A stretch of 64,000 bases of DNA, taken from assembly GCF_005503445.1 (NCBI RefSeq), contig NZ_SCOH01000001.1, forward strand, positions 62,001-126,000, in the 5' to 3' direction. Made by a program: the position numbers and the translations under genes. Below the pieces are notes generated by a model. It was not told the DNA's origin. It did no database searches and saw only the letters and a program-made list of their open reading frames with translations. Positions 1 to 9,782 of the stretch are shown here, one piece after another; the stretch's first letter is position 1, and every line of letters starts with the position of its first letter. The stretch is from Chitinivorax sp. B (GTDB lineage Bacteria > Pseudomonadota > Gammaproteobacteria > Burkholderiales > SCOH01).

Positions 1-940
1 TGAAAGTGATAACGAACAAAATCAGCCCCAATGCAACAAGTGAACTGGTATATAAATCGCCTGTGGCTTCAGTAAATTCGTTAGCAAGTGAAGATGCAAT
101 GCTGTTGCCGGGCATAAATAACGAGACATGAAATTCATGGGCATTGCCGATCAGGAATGTGACTGCCATAGTTTCCCCTAAAGCCCGCCCCAGTCCAAGC
201 ATGATGCCGCCAACTACACCTGCTTTTGTATAGGGTAATACCACGCTGCGCATGACTTCCCAGGTTGTACCACCCAATCCGTATGCGGACTCCTTGAGCA
301 TGGGAGGAACAATTTCAAACACGTCACGCATCACAGATGCGATAAATGGAATCACCATGATTGCCAGGATCAGGCCGGCAGTGAACATGCCAATACCCAT
401 AGGGGGGCCACTGAAAATCTGGCCAACCAATGGCACAGGGGCCAGGTTTTCATTCATCCATGGTTGAATGTTCTTGGAAAACCATGGTGCAAAGATAAAG
501 AGTCCCCACATGCCATAAATAATGGATGGAATACCTGCTAATAATTCAATAGCAGTTCCTAATGGGCGGCGAAGCCAAATTGGGGCTAACTCTGTGAGAA
601 ACATAGCAATACCAAAGCTGACTGGGATGCCAACCAGTAATGCAATTGCAGATGTCACTAACGTGCCATAAATCGGTATGAGCGCGCCGAAATTCTCCTG
701 AACGGGGTCCCAGTCCATGGTAACTAGAAAAGTGGCACCAAAATGTTTGATTGCTGGTATGGATCCATCAATCAATGACAAAATGATGCCCACAAGTAAC
801 GCCAAGACCAAAAATGCAAAGAGGCGGGTAACGTTGTGGAATATTGCGTCATAAAAGCGACCGGCGTTGGCCCGACCTGCTAAGGGCTGATGCTGATGGG
901 TCGTATTAAGCAAAGCGGGGGCAGCTGGAGCTGGATGCAT
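1..940 (-). CDS. pstC: Phosphate ABC transporter permease PstC (3' end outside window)
   Basis: Inner-membrane permease of the high-affinity PstSCAB phosphate importer; it pairs with PstA to form the channel. About 313 codons are visible. The N-terminus is a Pro/Ala/His-rich cytosolic extension of about 40 residues, followed by hydrophobic helices and the permease loop region around '[19 protein letters not shown]', typical of ABC permeases contacting the ATPase. The last visible residues are hydrophobic, and by family length roughly 15-20 C-terminal residues lie beyond base 1. The ATG at 938-940 is the first usable start. The gene follows pstS on the same strand with a 116-base gap that holds a perfect hairpin. 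pstA, pstB and phoU would be expected next, outside the window. Identification is firm. Confidence 0.93.
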   Translation of the reverse strand, partial: MHPAPAAPALLNTTHQHQPLAGRANAGRFYDAIFHNVTRLFAFLVLALLVGIILSLIDGSIPAIKHFGATFLVTMDWDPVQENFGALIPIYGTLVTSAIALLVGIPVSFGIAMFLTELAPIWLRRPLGTAIELLAGIPSIIYGMWGLFIFAPWFSKNIQPWMNENLAPVPLVGQIFSGPPMGIGMFTAGLILAIMVIPFIASVMRDVFEIVPPMLKESAYGLGGTTWEVMRSVVLPYTKAGVVGGIMLGLGRALGETMAVTFLIGNAHEFHVSLFMPGNSIASSLANEFTEATGDLYTSSLVALGLILFVITF

Positions 941-973
941 TGATAGCCTCGATTGCCATATTTTTCAAACAGC

Positions 974-1001
974 ACGGAAGGGGCCGTAAGGCCCCTTCCG
1001 T
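974..1001 (-). promoter_or_regulatory. pstS-pstC intercistronic hairpin
   Basis: A perfect 12-bp stem (ACGGAAGGGGCC / GGCCCCTTCCGT) with a 4-base loop lies between pstS and pstC. On the minus strand it is followed by a mixed sequence, not a clean T run, so it is more likely an mRNA-stabilising or partial-termination element than a full terminator. Such elements are often found after genes for abundant binding proteins. Confidence 0.7.
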
Positions 1002-1056
1002 ATATGATCGTTTTTACCAAAACGGGCTGAAATATGTACGATCTTGTGTAGTTAAT

Positions 1057-2100
1057 TTAGTAGAGTACTTTACCGCTAGTATCTTTCACCTGGGTTTTCC
1101 AAGCATTGCGTACAAGTTTGGTTACATTGTCAGGTAGTGGAATATAGTCAAGCTGCAGTGCAGTTTGGTCGCCTTGATCATACGCCCAGTCAAAGAATTT
1201 CAACACTTCTTTGCCGTGCTCCGGCTTGTCTTGCATTTTATGTACCAGAATGAAGGTGGCGCCTGTAATGGGCCAACTTTGCTTGCCAGGTTCATCTGTC
1301 AGAATTTCATAAAAGCCAGGTGCCTTTTCCCAGTCGGCATGTGCGGCAGCTGCCTTGAATGATTCTTCACTGGGGCTGACAAACTGGCCATCCCTATTCT
1401 GAAGTTGGGCAAAGTTCATCTTGTTTTGCAAGGCATAGGCATACTCGACATAACCAATTGAACCAGAAGTGAGTTTTACATAATTGGCTACGCCTTCATT
1501 TCCTTTGCCGCCAATCCCCGTGGGCCATTTGACAGAGGCTTCTTCGCCAACTTTTTCTTTCCATTCTAAACTTACTTTGGAAAGGTAATTTGTGAAGATA
1601 AATGTTGTCCCGGAGCCATCTGAGCGTCGTACAACGGTAATATTTTGATCGGGAAGCGTTACGCCTGGGTTGATGTTACGAATGCGTTGATCATTCCACT
1701 TGGTGATCTTGCCAAGAAAAACATCCGCCAGAATTGCGGGTGTAAGCTTCAGTTGCCCTGGCTGTAGGCCTTGAATATTCACGACAGGAACAACCCCGCC
1801 AATCACCGTCGGGAACTGCATCAATCCGGATTCGTCCAACTCTTTGGGTGTTAGCGGTTTGTCCGATGCGCCGAAATCAACGGTTCTTGCTTTGATTTGT
1901 TTAATGCCGCCTCCGGAGCCTATGGACTGATAGTTCAGACCAACACCAGTTTTTGCCTTATATAATTCAGCCCATTTTGCATAAAGTGGGTAGGGGAATG
2001 TTGCTCCTGCCCCAGTAATGTCTGCAGCTAGCGCAACGGGCGAGTAGAGTGCTGTCGCGAAGAAGGTAAACACTAGGCTTCGGGCAAAAATGGCTTTCAT
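1057..2100 (-). CDS. pstS: Periplasmic phosphate-binding protein PstS
   Basis: Captures phosphate in the periplasm and delivers it to PstCA. The 347-residue product begins with a signal peptide (MKAIFARSLVFTFF..., cleavage probably after VALAA near residue 25) followed by the diagnostic 'DITGAGATFPYPLYAKW'. The phosphate-loop motif 'RRSDGSGTTFIF' lies in the first half, and the usual PstS C-terminal region (FILVHK, FFDWAY) is present. The ATG at 2100 was chosen because it starts the signal peptide and has GGAG upstream. A longer in-frame start at 2163 would lie inside the -10 element of the predicted promoter and is rejected. It is first gene of the pst operon, likely PhoB-activated. Confidence 0.97.
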   Translation of the reverse strand: MKAIFARSLVFTFFATALYSPVALAADITGAGATFPYPLYAKWAELYKAKTGVGLNYQSIGSGGGIKQIKARTVDFGASDKPLTPKELDESGLMQFPTVIGGVVPVVNIQGLQPGQLKLTPAILADVFLGKITKWNDQRIRNINPGVTLPDQNITVVRRSDGSGTTFIFTNYLSKVSLEWKEKVGEEASVKWPTGIGGKGNEGVANYVKLTSGSIGYVEYAYALQNKMNFAQLQNRDGQFVSPSEESFKAAAAHADWEKAPGFYEILTDEPGKQSWPITGATFILVHKMQDKPEHGKEVLKFFDWAYDQGDQTALQLDYIPLPDNVTKLVRNAWKTQVKDTSGKVLY

Positions 2101-2161
2101 GAACGACTCCGATAAGGAAGATTTCAGTTGCAAAACAATGAAAAGCGTACTTAGCGGGGCC

Positions 2162-2195
2162 ATCTTAGATTAGGAAGGTTGCAGAAATATTACAA
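2162..2195 (-). promoter_or_regulatory. Pho box and -10 of the pst operon
   Basis: Read on the minus strand, TTGTAAT-ATTT-CTGCAAC (2195-2178) gives two 7-base half-sites 11 bases apart, each matching 5 of 7 bases of the CTGTCAT PhoB consensus. Ten bases further is TAAGAT (2167-2162), a good -10. This is the spacing of a PhoB class II promoter, in which the Pho box replaces the -35. The predicted start is about 60 bases upstream of the pstS ATG. Confidence 0.7.
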
Positions 2196-2225
2196 ATCGT
2201 CTTTTGAGCAAGTGTTGATGCGTAT

Positions 2226-2255
2226 TTGACTGCGTGCAAAAGCTATGAGTATAAT
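2226..2255 (+). promoter_or_regulatory. Sigma-70 promoter of secG / tRNA-Leu / nuo
   Basis: TTGACT (2226-2231) and a perfect TATAAT (2250-2255) are separated by 18 bases, giving a strong housekeeping promoter. It is divergent from the pst promoter, only about 30 bases from the Pho box. The transcript would have a leader of about 130 bases before secG and could continue through tRNA-Leu into nuoA. Confidence 0.75.
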
Positions 2256-2389
2256 CCGCAGGCTTTGCAGAACGGCAAACCTTTTAGGGATTCATCTTGA
2301 CTGGTTTTTCGATGCTCAGGCAACAAAAAGTTTGAGTAAAAATTTGATCTGTTCAGTTTGCGATCGGTTCAAATACTTAGGTAAAATAT

Positions 2390-2722
2390 ATGGAATTCCT
2401 GAAGCTGATAGTACAAATTGTCAATGTGCTTTCTGCAGTGGTTTTGATTGTGCTGGTGTTGATGCAGCATGGCAAGGGGGCTGACATGGGTGCGGCCTTC
2501 GGGAGTGGTGCTTCGGGTAGTCTGTTTGGTGCAGCTGGGTCTGCGAATTTTTTGAGTCGTGCGACTGCGATTTCTGCGCTGGTATTTTTCTCGACTTGCA
2601 TGGGTTTGGTGGCGTTGGATGCTAAAAAGCCTGGTGGGTTGGGTGTGATGGAATCTCATGTTGCGCCAGCGAAGCCCGCTGCGCCTTCAGTAGCTCCCAA
2701 GCCTACGGGGATTCCAGAGTAA
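2390..2722 (+). CDS. secG: Protein translocase subunit SecG
   Basis: Small inner-membrane subunit of the SecYEG translocon that stimulates SecA-driven export. The 110-residue product has two hydrophobic helices (about residues 4-23 and 53-73) flanking the conserved segment 'GKGADMGAAFGSGASGSLFG'. The tail is Pro/Ala-rich and variable in this family. The ATG is preceded by an AGG-type ribosome site. The stop is six bases before tRNA-Leu, so the two are probably cotranscribed. The usual tpiA neighbour is absent; pstS is divergent instead. Confidence 0.96.
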   Translation: MEFLKLIVQIVNVLSAVVLIVLVLMQHGKGADMGAAFGSGASGSLFGAAGSANFLSRATAISALVFFSTCMGLVALDAKKPGGLGVMESHVAPAKPAAPSVAPKPTGIPE

Positions 2723-2728
2723 GAATTA

Positions 2729-2814
2729 GCCGACATGGTGAAATTGGTAGACACGCTATCTTGAGGGGGTAGTGGGCGTAGCCCGTGTGAGTTCGAGTCT
2801 CACTGTCGGCACCA
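2729..2814 (+). tRNA. tRNA-Leu(GAG)
   Basis: An 86-base class II tRNA. The acceptor stem GCCGACA/TGTCGGC is perfect, followed by encoded ACCA. The anticodon stem CTATC/GGTAG encloses TTGAGGG, placing anticodon GAG at 2763-2765. A short variable arm (GTGGGCGTAGCCCGT region) and the TTCGAGT T-loop are visible. It lies between secG and nuoA. Confidence 0.97.
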
Positions 2815-2866
2815 ACATTAATCAGGTGGTTCTTTTGCCTGGTTTGCGCTACAACTGATAAAAATC

Positions 2867-2901
2867 AGCTTTTAAGGGCGGCTTGACCGCCCTTAAAAGC
2901 T
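2867..2901 (+). promoter_or_regulatory. 15-bp hairpin between tRNA-Leu and nuoA
   Basis: A perfect stem AGCTTTTAAGGGCGG / CCGCCCTTAAAAGCT with a 5-base loop ends 22 bases before the nuoA ATG. It has no following T run, so it is not a standard intrinsic terminator. It may separate mature tRNA-Leu from the nuo message, protect the nuo 5' end, or attenuate read-through. Confidence 0.6.
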
Positions 2902-2923
2902 AGTGCGCGGTAGTGGGGTGCAA

Positions 2924-3280
2924 ATGCTGCAACAATATTTTCCCATTCTTCTGTTCTGTGTTGTCGGCTTGGCTGTGGGTGTTGGGCCAATGCTATTGGC
3001 TTGGCTCGTTTCTCCTAGTAAGCCTGATGCGGAAAAACTCTCTCCTTATGAATGTGGCTTCGAGGCGTTTGAAGACGCTCGTATGAAGTTTGACGTTCGT
3101 TACTACCTGATTGCAATTCTGTTCATTATCTTTGATCTGGAAACCGCATTCCTGTTGCCTTGGGGTGTTGCGTTGAAAGATCTGGGTATCAGCGGTTTGC
3201 TGACGATGGCGGTATTCCTCATCGAGCTGGTAGTTGGTTTTGTCTATCTGTGGAAAAAAGGTGCGCTGGAATGGGAATAG
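2924..3280 (+). CDS. nuoA: NADH-quinone oxidoreductase subunit A
   Basis: Membrane subunit at the junction of the peripheral and membrane arms of respiratory complex I (NDH-1). The 118-residue protein has three transmembrane helices and the conserved loop '[24 protein letters not shown]', which includes the Cys of the active/deactive-switch loop known from ND3. The ATG at 2924 gives the usual family length and has GTGGGGTG upstream; the in-frame GTG at 2903 would add seven unconserved residues. First gene of the 14-gene nuo operon; its 3' end overlaps nuoB by 10 bases. Confidence 0.96.
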   Translation: MLQQYFPILLFCVVGLAVGVGPMLLAWLVSPSKPDAEKLSPYECGFEAFEDARMKFDVRYYLIAILFIIFDLETAFLLPWGVALKDLGISGLLTMAVFLIELVVGFVYLWKKGALEWE

Positions 3281-3747
3281 AAGGCGTATTGGAAAAAGGC
3301 TTTGTTACGACCACGGCTGATAAGCTGATCAACTGGGCGCGAACAGGGTCTTTATGGCCGATGACCTTTGGTCTGGCGTGCTGTGCGGTTGAGATGATGC
3401 ATGCCGGTGCATCTCGTTATGATCTTGATCGTTTTGGTGTCGTTTTTCGTCCAAGTCCTCGTCAGTCTGATCTGATGATTGTGGCAGGAACGCTGTGCAA
3501 CAAGATGGCACCAGCTTTGCGCAAGGTATATGACCAGATGCCAGAGCCGCGTTGGGTTCTGTCAATGGGTTCTTGTGCGAACGGCGGTGGGTATTACCAC
3601 TATTCTTATTCGGTTGTACGTGGTTGTGATCGAATCGTTCCAGTGGATGTGTATGTCCCGGGCTGCCCGCCAACAGCGGAAGCTCTGTTGTATGGCATCA
3701 TCCAGTTGCAAAACAAGATCAAACGTACCTGTACGATCGCCCGCTAA
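3271..3747 (+). CDS. nuoB: NADH-quinone oxidoreductase subunit B (cluster N2)
   Basis: Holds the terminal 4Fe-4S cluster N2 that passes electrons to quinone at the interface with NuoD. The 158-residue product shows all four ligands: adjacent cysteines in '[12 protein letters not shown]', one in '[16 protein letters not shown]' and one in '[15 protein letters not shown]'. The ATG at 3271 gives the family N-terminus ([15 protein letters not shown]) and overlaps the last codons of nuoA. The in-frame start upstream at 3160 lies inside nuoA and is not used. Confidence 0.97.
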   Translation: MGIEGVLEKGFVTTTADKLINWARTGSLWPMTFGLACCAVEMMHAGASRYDLDRFGVVFRPSPRQSDLMIVAGTLCNKMAPALRKVYDQMPEPRWVLSMGSCANGGGYYHYSYSVVRGCDRIVPVDVYVPGCPPTAEALLYGIIQLQNKIKRTCTIAR

Positions 3748-3759
3748 GCAAGGTTGAGC

Positions 3760-4353
3760 ATGAGTCAAAAGCTGGAAAATCTATCCGCAGCACTTGATCG
3801 TGTTTTGGCGGATAAACTTGTTTCTACGGTAATGGCATTGGGTGAGTTGACCGTTGTGGTCAAGGCATCTCAGTGGCTGGAAATTTCCTGTACGTTGCGC
3901 GACAGCCCAGAGTTGTCTTTTGAGCAATGTATTGATGCTTGTGGTATGGATTACAGCACCTATGGCGATGGTGCTTGGGATGGTGCCCGCTTTGCTGTGG
4001 TCTATCATCTGCTGTCAATTAAGAATAATTGGCGTCTTCGTGTCCGCGTCTTTGCGGATGATGATGAGATGCCGATTGTTCCTTCTGTTGTAGTGACGTG
4101 GGCTGGCTTGAACTGGTTCGAGCGTGAAGCCTTTGACCTGTTCGGTATTGTCTTTGAAGGGCATCCGGACTTGCGTCGTTTGCTGACGGACTATGGCTTT
4201 GTTGGCCATCCATTCCGTAAAGACTTTCCATTGTCCGGTCACGTGGAGATGCGTTATGACCCTGAGCAGGGGCGTGTGATCTACCAGCCTGTCACCATTG
4301 AGCCGCGCGAAATTATCCCGCGCATTATTCGCGAGGAGAGCTACGGTGGCTGA
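3760..4353 (+). CDS. nuoC: NADH-quinone oxidoreductase subunit C
   Basis: The 30-kDa peripheral-arm subunit that supports NuoD. 197 residues, separate from NuoD as in most betaproteobacteria (fused in E. coli). The family signature '[25 protein letters not shown]' followed by '[12 protein letters not shown]' is clear. The ATG at 3760 has AAGG upstream; a TTG two codons earlier is less likely. Its end overlaps the GTG start of nuoD by eight bases, suggesting translational coupling. Confidence 0.96.
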   Translation: MSQKLENLSAALDRVLADKLVSTVMALGELTVVVKASQWLEISCTLRDSPELSFEQCIDACGMDYSTYGDGAWDGARFAVVYHLLSIKNNWRLRVRVFADDDEMPIVPSVVVTWAGLNWFEREAFDLFGIVFEGHPDLRRLLTDYGFVGHPFRKDFPLSGHVEMRYDPEQGRVIYQPVTIEPREIIPRIIREESYGG

Positions 4354-5599
4354 AATCCGTAATTACACCCTCAACTTTGGTCCTCAACACCCGGCTGCAC
4401 ACGGTGTATTGCGGTTGGTGCTTGAGCTGGACGGTGAGGTGATTGAGCGGGCAGACCCCCATATTGGTCTGTTGCATCGTGGCACTGAAAAGCTGGCGGA
4501 AAGTAAGACTTTCATCCAGTCTGTACCCTACATGGATCGTCTGGACTATGTCTCGATGATGTGCAACGAGCACGCTTATGTAATGGCGATTGAGAAGCTG
4601 TTACAGATCGAAGTGCCTATTCGTGCGCAGTACATCCGTGTGATGTTTGATGAAGTCACTCGCATTCTCAATCATTTGCTCTGGATCGGTGCCCACGCGT
4701 TGGATATCGGAGCGATGACAATGTTCCTTTACGCATTCCGTGAGCGTGAGGACTTGATGGATTGTTATGAGGCAGTTTCTGGTGCACGTATGCATGCTGC
4801 GTACTATCGCCCAGGTGGCGTTTATCGCGATCTGCCAGATCGGATGCCACAATACACGTTCTCCAAGATTAAAAATGATCAGCAATTGAAAGCCTTGAAC
4901 GAAAATCGTCAGGGCTCTTTGCTCGATTTTATTGAGGACTTTGTCAATCGCTTTCCAAAATGTGTGGATGACTACGAAACGTTGCTCACGGATAACCGCA
5001 TTTGGAAGCAGCGGACAGTTGGTATTGGCGTAGTTTCCCCTGAGCGAGCCAAAGCACTTGGTTTCTCGGGTGCAATGCTTCGTGGTTCCGGTATTGCCTG
5101 GGATTTGCGCAAGACACAACCGTACGAAGTATATGCCGATATGGATTTTGATATTCCAGTTGGTGTAGAGGGTGACTGCTATGACCGTTACCTGGTTCGT
5201 GTTGAAGAAATGCGTCAGTCCAACCGTATCATCAAACAGTGTATTGATTGGCTGCGGAAGAATCCGGGGCCTGTGATTGTAGATGATCACAAAGTTGCAC
5301 CGCCTTCTCGTCTGGCAATGAAAACCAATATGGAAGAGTTGATTCACCACTTCAAACTTTTCACAGAAGGTATGCATGTTCCTGAGGGTGAGGCCTACGC
5401 GTCAGTTGAGCACCCGAAAGGTGAGTTTGGTATTTATCTGGTATCTGACGGTGCCAACAAGCCTTATCGCTTGAAAATTCGTGCACCTGGCTTCCCGCAT
5501 CTGGCGGCGCTGGACGAGATGGCTCGTGGTCACATGATTGCTGACGCGGTAGCCATTATCGGTACCCAAGATATCGTATTCGGGGAGATCGACCGCTAA
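4346..5599 (+). CDS. nuoD: NADH-quinone oxidoreductase subunit D
   Basis: The 49-kDa subunit forming the quinone pocket with NuoB. The 417-residue product starts at GTG 4346, giving the expected N-terminus ([20 protein letters not shown]), within which the His-containing loop contacts the quinone head group. '[14 protein letters not shown]' and the C-terminal 'DIVFGEIDR' are family hallmarks. Longer in-frame starts lie inside nuoC. The stop overlaps the nuoE ATG (TAATG). Confidence 0.97.
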   Translation: MAEIRNYTLNFGPQHPAAHGVLRLVLELDGEVIERADPHIGLLHRGTEKLAESKTFIQSVPYMDRLDYVSMMCNEHAYVMAIEKLLQIEVPIRAQYIRVMFDEVTRILNHLLWIGAHALDIGAMTMFLYAFREREDLMDCYEAVSGARMHAAYYRPGGVYRDLPDRMPQYTFSKIKNDQQLKALNENRQGSLLDFIEDFVNRFPKCVDDYETLLTDNRIWKQRTVGIGVVSPERAKALGFSGAMLRGSGIAWDLRKTQPYEVYADMDFDIPVGVEGDCYDRYLVRVEEMRQSNRIIKQCIDWLRKNPGPVIVDDHKVAPPSRLAMKTNMEELIHHFKLFTEGMHVPEGEAYASVEHPKGEFGIYLVSDGANKPYRLKIRAPGFPHLAALDEMARGHMIADAVAIIGTQDIVFGEIDR

Positions 5600-6072
5600 T
5601 GCTGTCCGCTGAATCTCTTGCAAAAATCGACCGTGAGGTCGCCAAGTACCCTGCAGACCAAAAACGCTCGGCTGTAATGGGGGCATTGCGTATAGCCCAG
5701 ACCGAAAGGCGTTGGTTGTCGACTGAGCTGATTGAGTTTGTCGCTAACTACCTGCAGATTCCGCCAGTCGCCGCTTATGAAGTGGCAACGTTCTACAACA
5801 TGTATGACCTGAAATCAGTCGGTCGGCATAAGTTGACAGTATGTACCAATCTGCCCTGTGCCCTGTCTGGTGGTGTGGATGCCGGTAACTATCTCAAGCA
5901 AAAGCTGGGAATTGGTTATGGTGAAACAACAGCAGATGGCAAATTCACTTTGGTTGAAGGTGAATGCATGGGGGCGTGTGGCGATGCGCCGGTTATGTTG
6001 CTGAACAATCATACAATGTGTAGCTTCATGTCGAATGAGGCCATCGACAAGAAACTTTCGGAGCTGGAATAA
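5599..6072 (+). CDS. nuoE: NADH-quinone oxidoreductase subunit E
   Basis: The 24-kDa subunit carrying 2Fe-2S cluster N1a in the NADH dehydrogenase module. 157 residues with a thioredoxin-like domain. Ligands are visible in 'VCTNLPCALSG' and, later, 'EGECMGACGDAPVM' (pattern C-x4-C ... C-x3-C). It overlaps nuoD by one base and is directly followed by nuoF with no gap. Confidence 0.96.
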   Translation: MLSAESLAKIDREVAKYPADQKRSAVMGALRIAQTERRWLSTELIEFVANYLQIPPVAAYEVATFYNMYDLKSVGRHKLTVCTNLPCALSGGVDAGNYLKQKLGIGYGETTADGKFTLVEGECMGACGDAPVMLLNNHTMCSFMSNEAIDKKLSELE

Positions 6073-7368
6073 ATGGCAGTCTTTGAAAACGGCGTAATTT
6101 TCGAGGGCCTGGACACTAGCGATCCGAATTGCTGGAAGCTCGATGCCTATATGGCACGTGGCGGCTATCAAGCATTGAAGCGAATTCTTGAAAGCAAACT
6201 GACTCAGGATGAAGTGATTGCTGAGGTCAAGAATTCTTCTTTACGTGGCCGTGGTGGTGCGGGGTTTCCAACCGGGCTCAAGTGGAGCTTTATGCCTCGT
6301 CAGTTTCCTGGCGATAAGTACGTTGTATGTAATAGTGACGAAGGTGAACCGGGGACTTTCAAAGACCGCGACATCATGCGTTACAACCCCCATTCTTTGA
6401 TCGAAGGGATGATCATCGCTGGGTATGCGATGGGCTCCAAGCGTGGGTACAACTACATCCACGGTGAAATCTTCGAAGTCTACGAGCTGTTTGAAGCAGC
6501 CTTGGATGAAGCGAGGCAAGCTGGCTTTCTGGGTGAGAATATCCTGAATTCGGGCTTTACTTTCGATCTATTCGCACACCACGGTTACGGTGCGTATATC
6601 TGTGGTGAAGAAACGGCATTGTTGGAATCGCTGGAAGGTAAGAAGGGGCAACCTCGTTTCAAGCCGCCATTCCCCGCAAGTTTCGGTCTTTATGGCAAGC
6701 CAACCACCATTAACAATACTGAGTCGTTTGCTTCCGTGCCTTTCATCATCCGTGATGGTGCGCAGAAATTTCTGGAGCAAGGTAAGCCGAATAATGGTGG
6801 CACCAAGTTATTCTCTGTTTCTGGGCATGTGAATCGTCCTGGCAATTTTGAGATTCCATTGGGTACCCCATTCTCTAAATTGTTGGAGATGGCTGGTGGA
6901 ATGCGTGGTGGTAAGAAGCTGAAGGCAGTCATTCCTGGCGGTTCCTCTGCGCCTGTTTTACCAGGCGACGTCATGATGGAACTTACCATGGATTACGACA
7001 GCATTTCGAAAGCTGGTTCCATGTTGGGTTCTGGCGCAGTCATCATCATGAACGAAGATGTATGCATGGTGAAGGCGCTGGAGCGTTTGGCGTATTTCTA
7101 TCACGAGGAATCCTGTGGTCAATGTACGCCATGTCGCGAAGGAACAGGGTGGCTTTACCGTATTATTCACCGAATTGAGAACGGCTTAGGTAGACCAGAA
7201 GATTTGGATCTACTGGATTCAGTCGGAAACAATATGGCTGGCCGTACCATCTGCGCGCTCGCTGATGCAGCGGTATTCCCAGTTCGCAGCTTTACCAAGC
7301 ACTTCCGCAAAGAGTTCGAATATCACATCGAGCACAAGAAGTGCATGATCGATCACAAATGGTGTTGA
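6073..7368 (+). CDS. nuoF: NADH-quinone oxidoreductase subunit F
   Basis: The 51-kDa subunit that binds NADH and FMN and carries 4Fe-4S cluster N3. 431 residues. The NADH/FMN glycine-rich loop '[19 protein letters not shown]' lies near residue 57, '[15 protein letters not shown]' follows, and the N3 motif '[15 protein letters not shown]' with a later Cys ([10 protein letters not shown]) is present near the C-terminus. The ATG follows the nuoE stop immediately. Confidence 0.97.
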   Translation: MAVFENGVIFEGLDTSDPNCWKLDAYMARGGYQALKRILESKLTQDEVIAEVKNSSLRGRGGAGFPTGLKWSFMPRQFPGDKYVVCNSDEGEPGTFKDRDIMRYNPHSLIEGMIIAGYAMGSKRGYNYIHGEIFEVYELFEAALDEARQAGFLGENILNSGFTFDLFAHHGYGAYICGEETALLESLEGKKGQPRFKPPFPASFGLYGKPTTINNTESFASVPFIIRDGAQKFLEQGKPNNGGTKLFSVSGHVNRPGNFEIPLGTPFSKLLEMAGGMRGGKKLKAVIPGGSSAPVLPGDVMMELTMDYDSISKAGSMLGSGAVIIMNEDVCMVKALERLAYFYHEESCGQCTPCREGTGWLYRIIHRIENGLGRPEDLDLLDSVGNNMAGRTICALADAAVFPVRSFTKHFRKEFEYHIEHKKCMIDHKWC

Positions 7369-7405
7369 CCTGCGGTGCAGGTCGAGCGACAGGTAGCGAA
7401 AAGCG

Positions 7406-9781
7406 ATGCTTGAAATTGAAATTGACGGCAAAAAACTGACAGTTCCCGATGGTTCGACTGTCATGGAGGCAGCCAATTCTGTTGGGACTTATATTCCCCA
7501 CTTCTGCTATCACAAAAAGTTGTCGATCGCAGCGAATTGCCGCATGTGCTTGGTTGAAGTGGAAAAGGCGCCTAAGCCTTTGCCAGCCTGTGCCACGCCC
7601 GTTACGGACGGGATGAAAGTGCACACGCATTCTCCTTTGGCTTCCAAAGCACAAAAAGGAGTAATGGAATTCCTGTTGATCAACCACCCATTGGATTGCC
7701 CAATCTGTGATCAGGGTGGTGAATGTCAGTTACAGGATTTGGCTGTAGGGTATGGCAACACCGCTTCCCGTTATCAGGAAGAGAAACGTGTCGTTGTCAA
7801 TAAAAACATGGGCCCCCTGATTTCTACAGATATGACCCGGTGCATTCATTGTACCCGTTGTGTCCGCTTCACAGAAGAGATCGGTGGTTTCCAGGAAATC
7901 GGGATGGCCAACCGCGGCGAACATTCCGAAATTCTGCCGTTTATCAATAAAACGGTTGATTCAGAAATTTCCGGTAACGTCATTGATCTGTGCCCAGTCG
8001 GTGCATTGACCTCCAAACCGTTCCGTTACTCTGCCCGTACTTGGGAACTGTCCCGCCGTAAGTCGGTAAGTCCACATGATGGACTGGGTAGCAATCTGAT
8101 AGTGCAAGTTAAGCAAGGTCGAGTCATGCGGGTTCTGCCGCGTGAAAATGAATCGATCAACGAGTGCTGGATAGCGGATCGTGATCGCTTCTCCTATGAA
8201 GCTTTGAATTCTGAAGCGCGTTTGACCAAGCCCATGCTCAAGCAAGATGGCAAATGGCATGAAGTTGAATGGCAAACTGCGCTTGATTATGTAGCACATG
8301 GTTTGGCTGATATTAAAGCTCGTCATGGCGCCGATAGCATTGGTGCATTGGCAAGTCAACACAGTACACTGGAAGAATTGTATCTACTGCAAAAGCTGGT
8401 GAGAGGCTTGGGTAGTGGCAACGTTGATACACGTACACGCCAGATTGATTTCCGTGCAGATGGTAAAGAGAGTGGTATCGCTCATCTCGGCATGCCGATT
8501 GCAAATCTTGGCAAGCTGGATCGTATTCTCCTTGTTAGCGCAAATATTCGTAAAGAACAGCCATTGATTGCGGCTAAATTGCGTCATGCAGTGAAGAAGG
8601 GCGCACAGCTTAATTTCATTCAGTCACATGACGACAATCTGCTTTGCGCGGTTAATGCGAAAGCTGTGGTTGCACCTAATGAAATCGTCAATGTGTTGGC
8701 AGCGGTAGTAAAAGAGGTTGCACAACTAAAATCTGTCACATTGCCTGACGCGGTCGCGAATTTCGTATCAGGCGCTGCTGTTTCGGAAGACGCAAAAGCT
8801 ATTGCCCAAAGTTTAAGTTCTGGTGAACGTAGCGCTGTATTACTTGGTCAGTCTGCTTTGTATCATCCAGAATACGTATCCCTACGTATTTTGGCGAATG
8901 CACTCAAAGTCTTGACTGGTGCGGTATGTGGTGAGTTAGTGCCTAACGCGAATACCGTTGGTGCGGCTGTTGCCGGTGCACACCCAATGCATGCCGAGTT
9001 GCGTAAAACTGGCATCACGGGCTTGAATGCGTGTCAAATGTTCGAAAGTCCGCGCAAAGCTTATCTGTTGTTGAACACAGAAGTGGAGCTGGATGCCCAC
9101 AATGGACAACAAGCACTGGCTGCTGTAGTGAAAGCCGATATGGTCGTAGCTATGTCTGCATTCAAGCATAATGCGCTGGATTATGCGGATGTGCTGTTGC
9201 CGACTTCCCCTTTCAGTGAGACGTCTGGCACCTTCATCAATATGGAAGGAATGGTGCAAAGCTTCAATGGTGTCGTGAAGCCGCTCGGGGATACGCGTCC
9301 TGCTTGGAAGGTTCTGCGTGTAATCGCTAATTTGATGGGCTTGGATGGATTCGAATTCAATTCTTCAGAAGAAGTTCGCGACACCGTTTTAGCTTCCGGG
9401 CAGACATCTATTGAAACTTTGCTGAATAACGATGTAACAGATGTAACAGTAGCACTTGAAAGTCATGCTGCTCAATGTGGCTTGGTTCGCTTGGGTGAAG
9501 TACCGATCTATCAAGCTGATGCATTGGTTCGCCGTGCACCCGCCTTGCAAATGACTAAAGATGGCAAGGCGCTTGCAGTATCGATCCACAGCAAATTGGC
9601 TGAGGAGCTGGGTGTGAAGTTCGGTGATGCAGTTAAGGTATCTCAGCAGTCAGGTAGCGTAACGTTGAAGGTGCTGATTGACGACAAGTTGCCTGCCAAT
9701 GTTGTTCGTGTTCCCGCGGGACATCCGGCAACTGCTGGCCTGGGCAATATGTTTGGTGCCATTGCTTTGGAGCGTGCATAA
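7406..9781 (+). CDS. nuoG: NADH-quinone oxidoreductase subunit G
   Basis: Largest peripheral subunit, 791 residues, forming the electron wire. The N-terminal 2Fe-2S domain has '[18 protein letters not shown]' and 'PLPACATPV'; next come '[18 protein letters not shown]' (His plus three Cys) and '[13 protein letters not shown]' with a later '[10 protein letters not shown]', giving the 4Fe-4S ligands. The remainder is a molybdopterin-oxidoreductase-like fold without evident cofactor role. A small ACCTGC/GCAGGT hairpin lies in the 37-base gap after nuoF. Confidence 0.96.
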   Translation: MLEIEIDGKKLTVPDGSTVMEAANSVGTYIPHFCYHKKLSIAANCRMCLVEVEKAPKPLPACATPVTDGMKVHTHSPLASKAQKGVMEFLLINHPLDCPICDQGGECQLQDLAVGYGNTASRYQEEKRVVVNKNMGPLISTDMTRCIHCTRCVRFTEEIGGFQEIGMANRGEHSEILPFINKTVDSEISGNVIDLCPVGALTSKPFRYSARTWELSRRKSVSPHDGLGSNLIVQVKQGRVMRVLPRENESINECWIADRDRFSYEALNSEARLTKPMLKQDGKWHEVEWQTALDYVAHGLADIKARHGADSIGALASQHSTLEELYLLQKLVRGLGSGNVDTRTRQIDFRADGKESGIAHLGMPIANLGKLDRILLVSANIRKEQPLIAAKLRHAVKKGAQLNFIQSHDDNLLCAVNAKAVVAPNEIVNVLAAVVKEVAQLKSVTLPDAVANFVSGAAVSEDAKAIAQSLSSGERSAVLLGQSALYHPEYVSLRILANALKVLTGAVCGELVPNANTVGAAVAGAHPMHAELRKTGITGLNACQMFESPRKAYLLLNTEVELDAHNGQQALAAVVKADMVVAMSAFKHNALDYADVLLPTSPFSETSGTFINMEGMVQSFNGVVKPLGDTRPAWKVLRVIANLMGLDGFEFNSSEEVRDTVLASGQTSIETLLNNDVTDVTVALESHAAQCGLVRLGEVPIYQADALVRRAPALQMTKDGKALAVSIHSKLAEELGVKFGDAVKVSQQSGSVTLKVLIDDKLPANVVRVPAGHPATAGLGNMFGAIALERA

Positions 9782-9782
9782 C

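Noticed and set aside
1057-2163. Longer PstS start at 2163
   Set aside because: It would place the start codon within the predicted -10 element, and the added residues precede a normal signal peptide.
4601-5377. 258-codon open frame on the minus strand inside nuoD
   Set aside because: Antisense to a well-conserved gene, with His/Cys/Arg-rich composition typical of a shadow frame.
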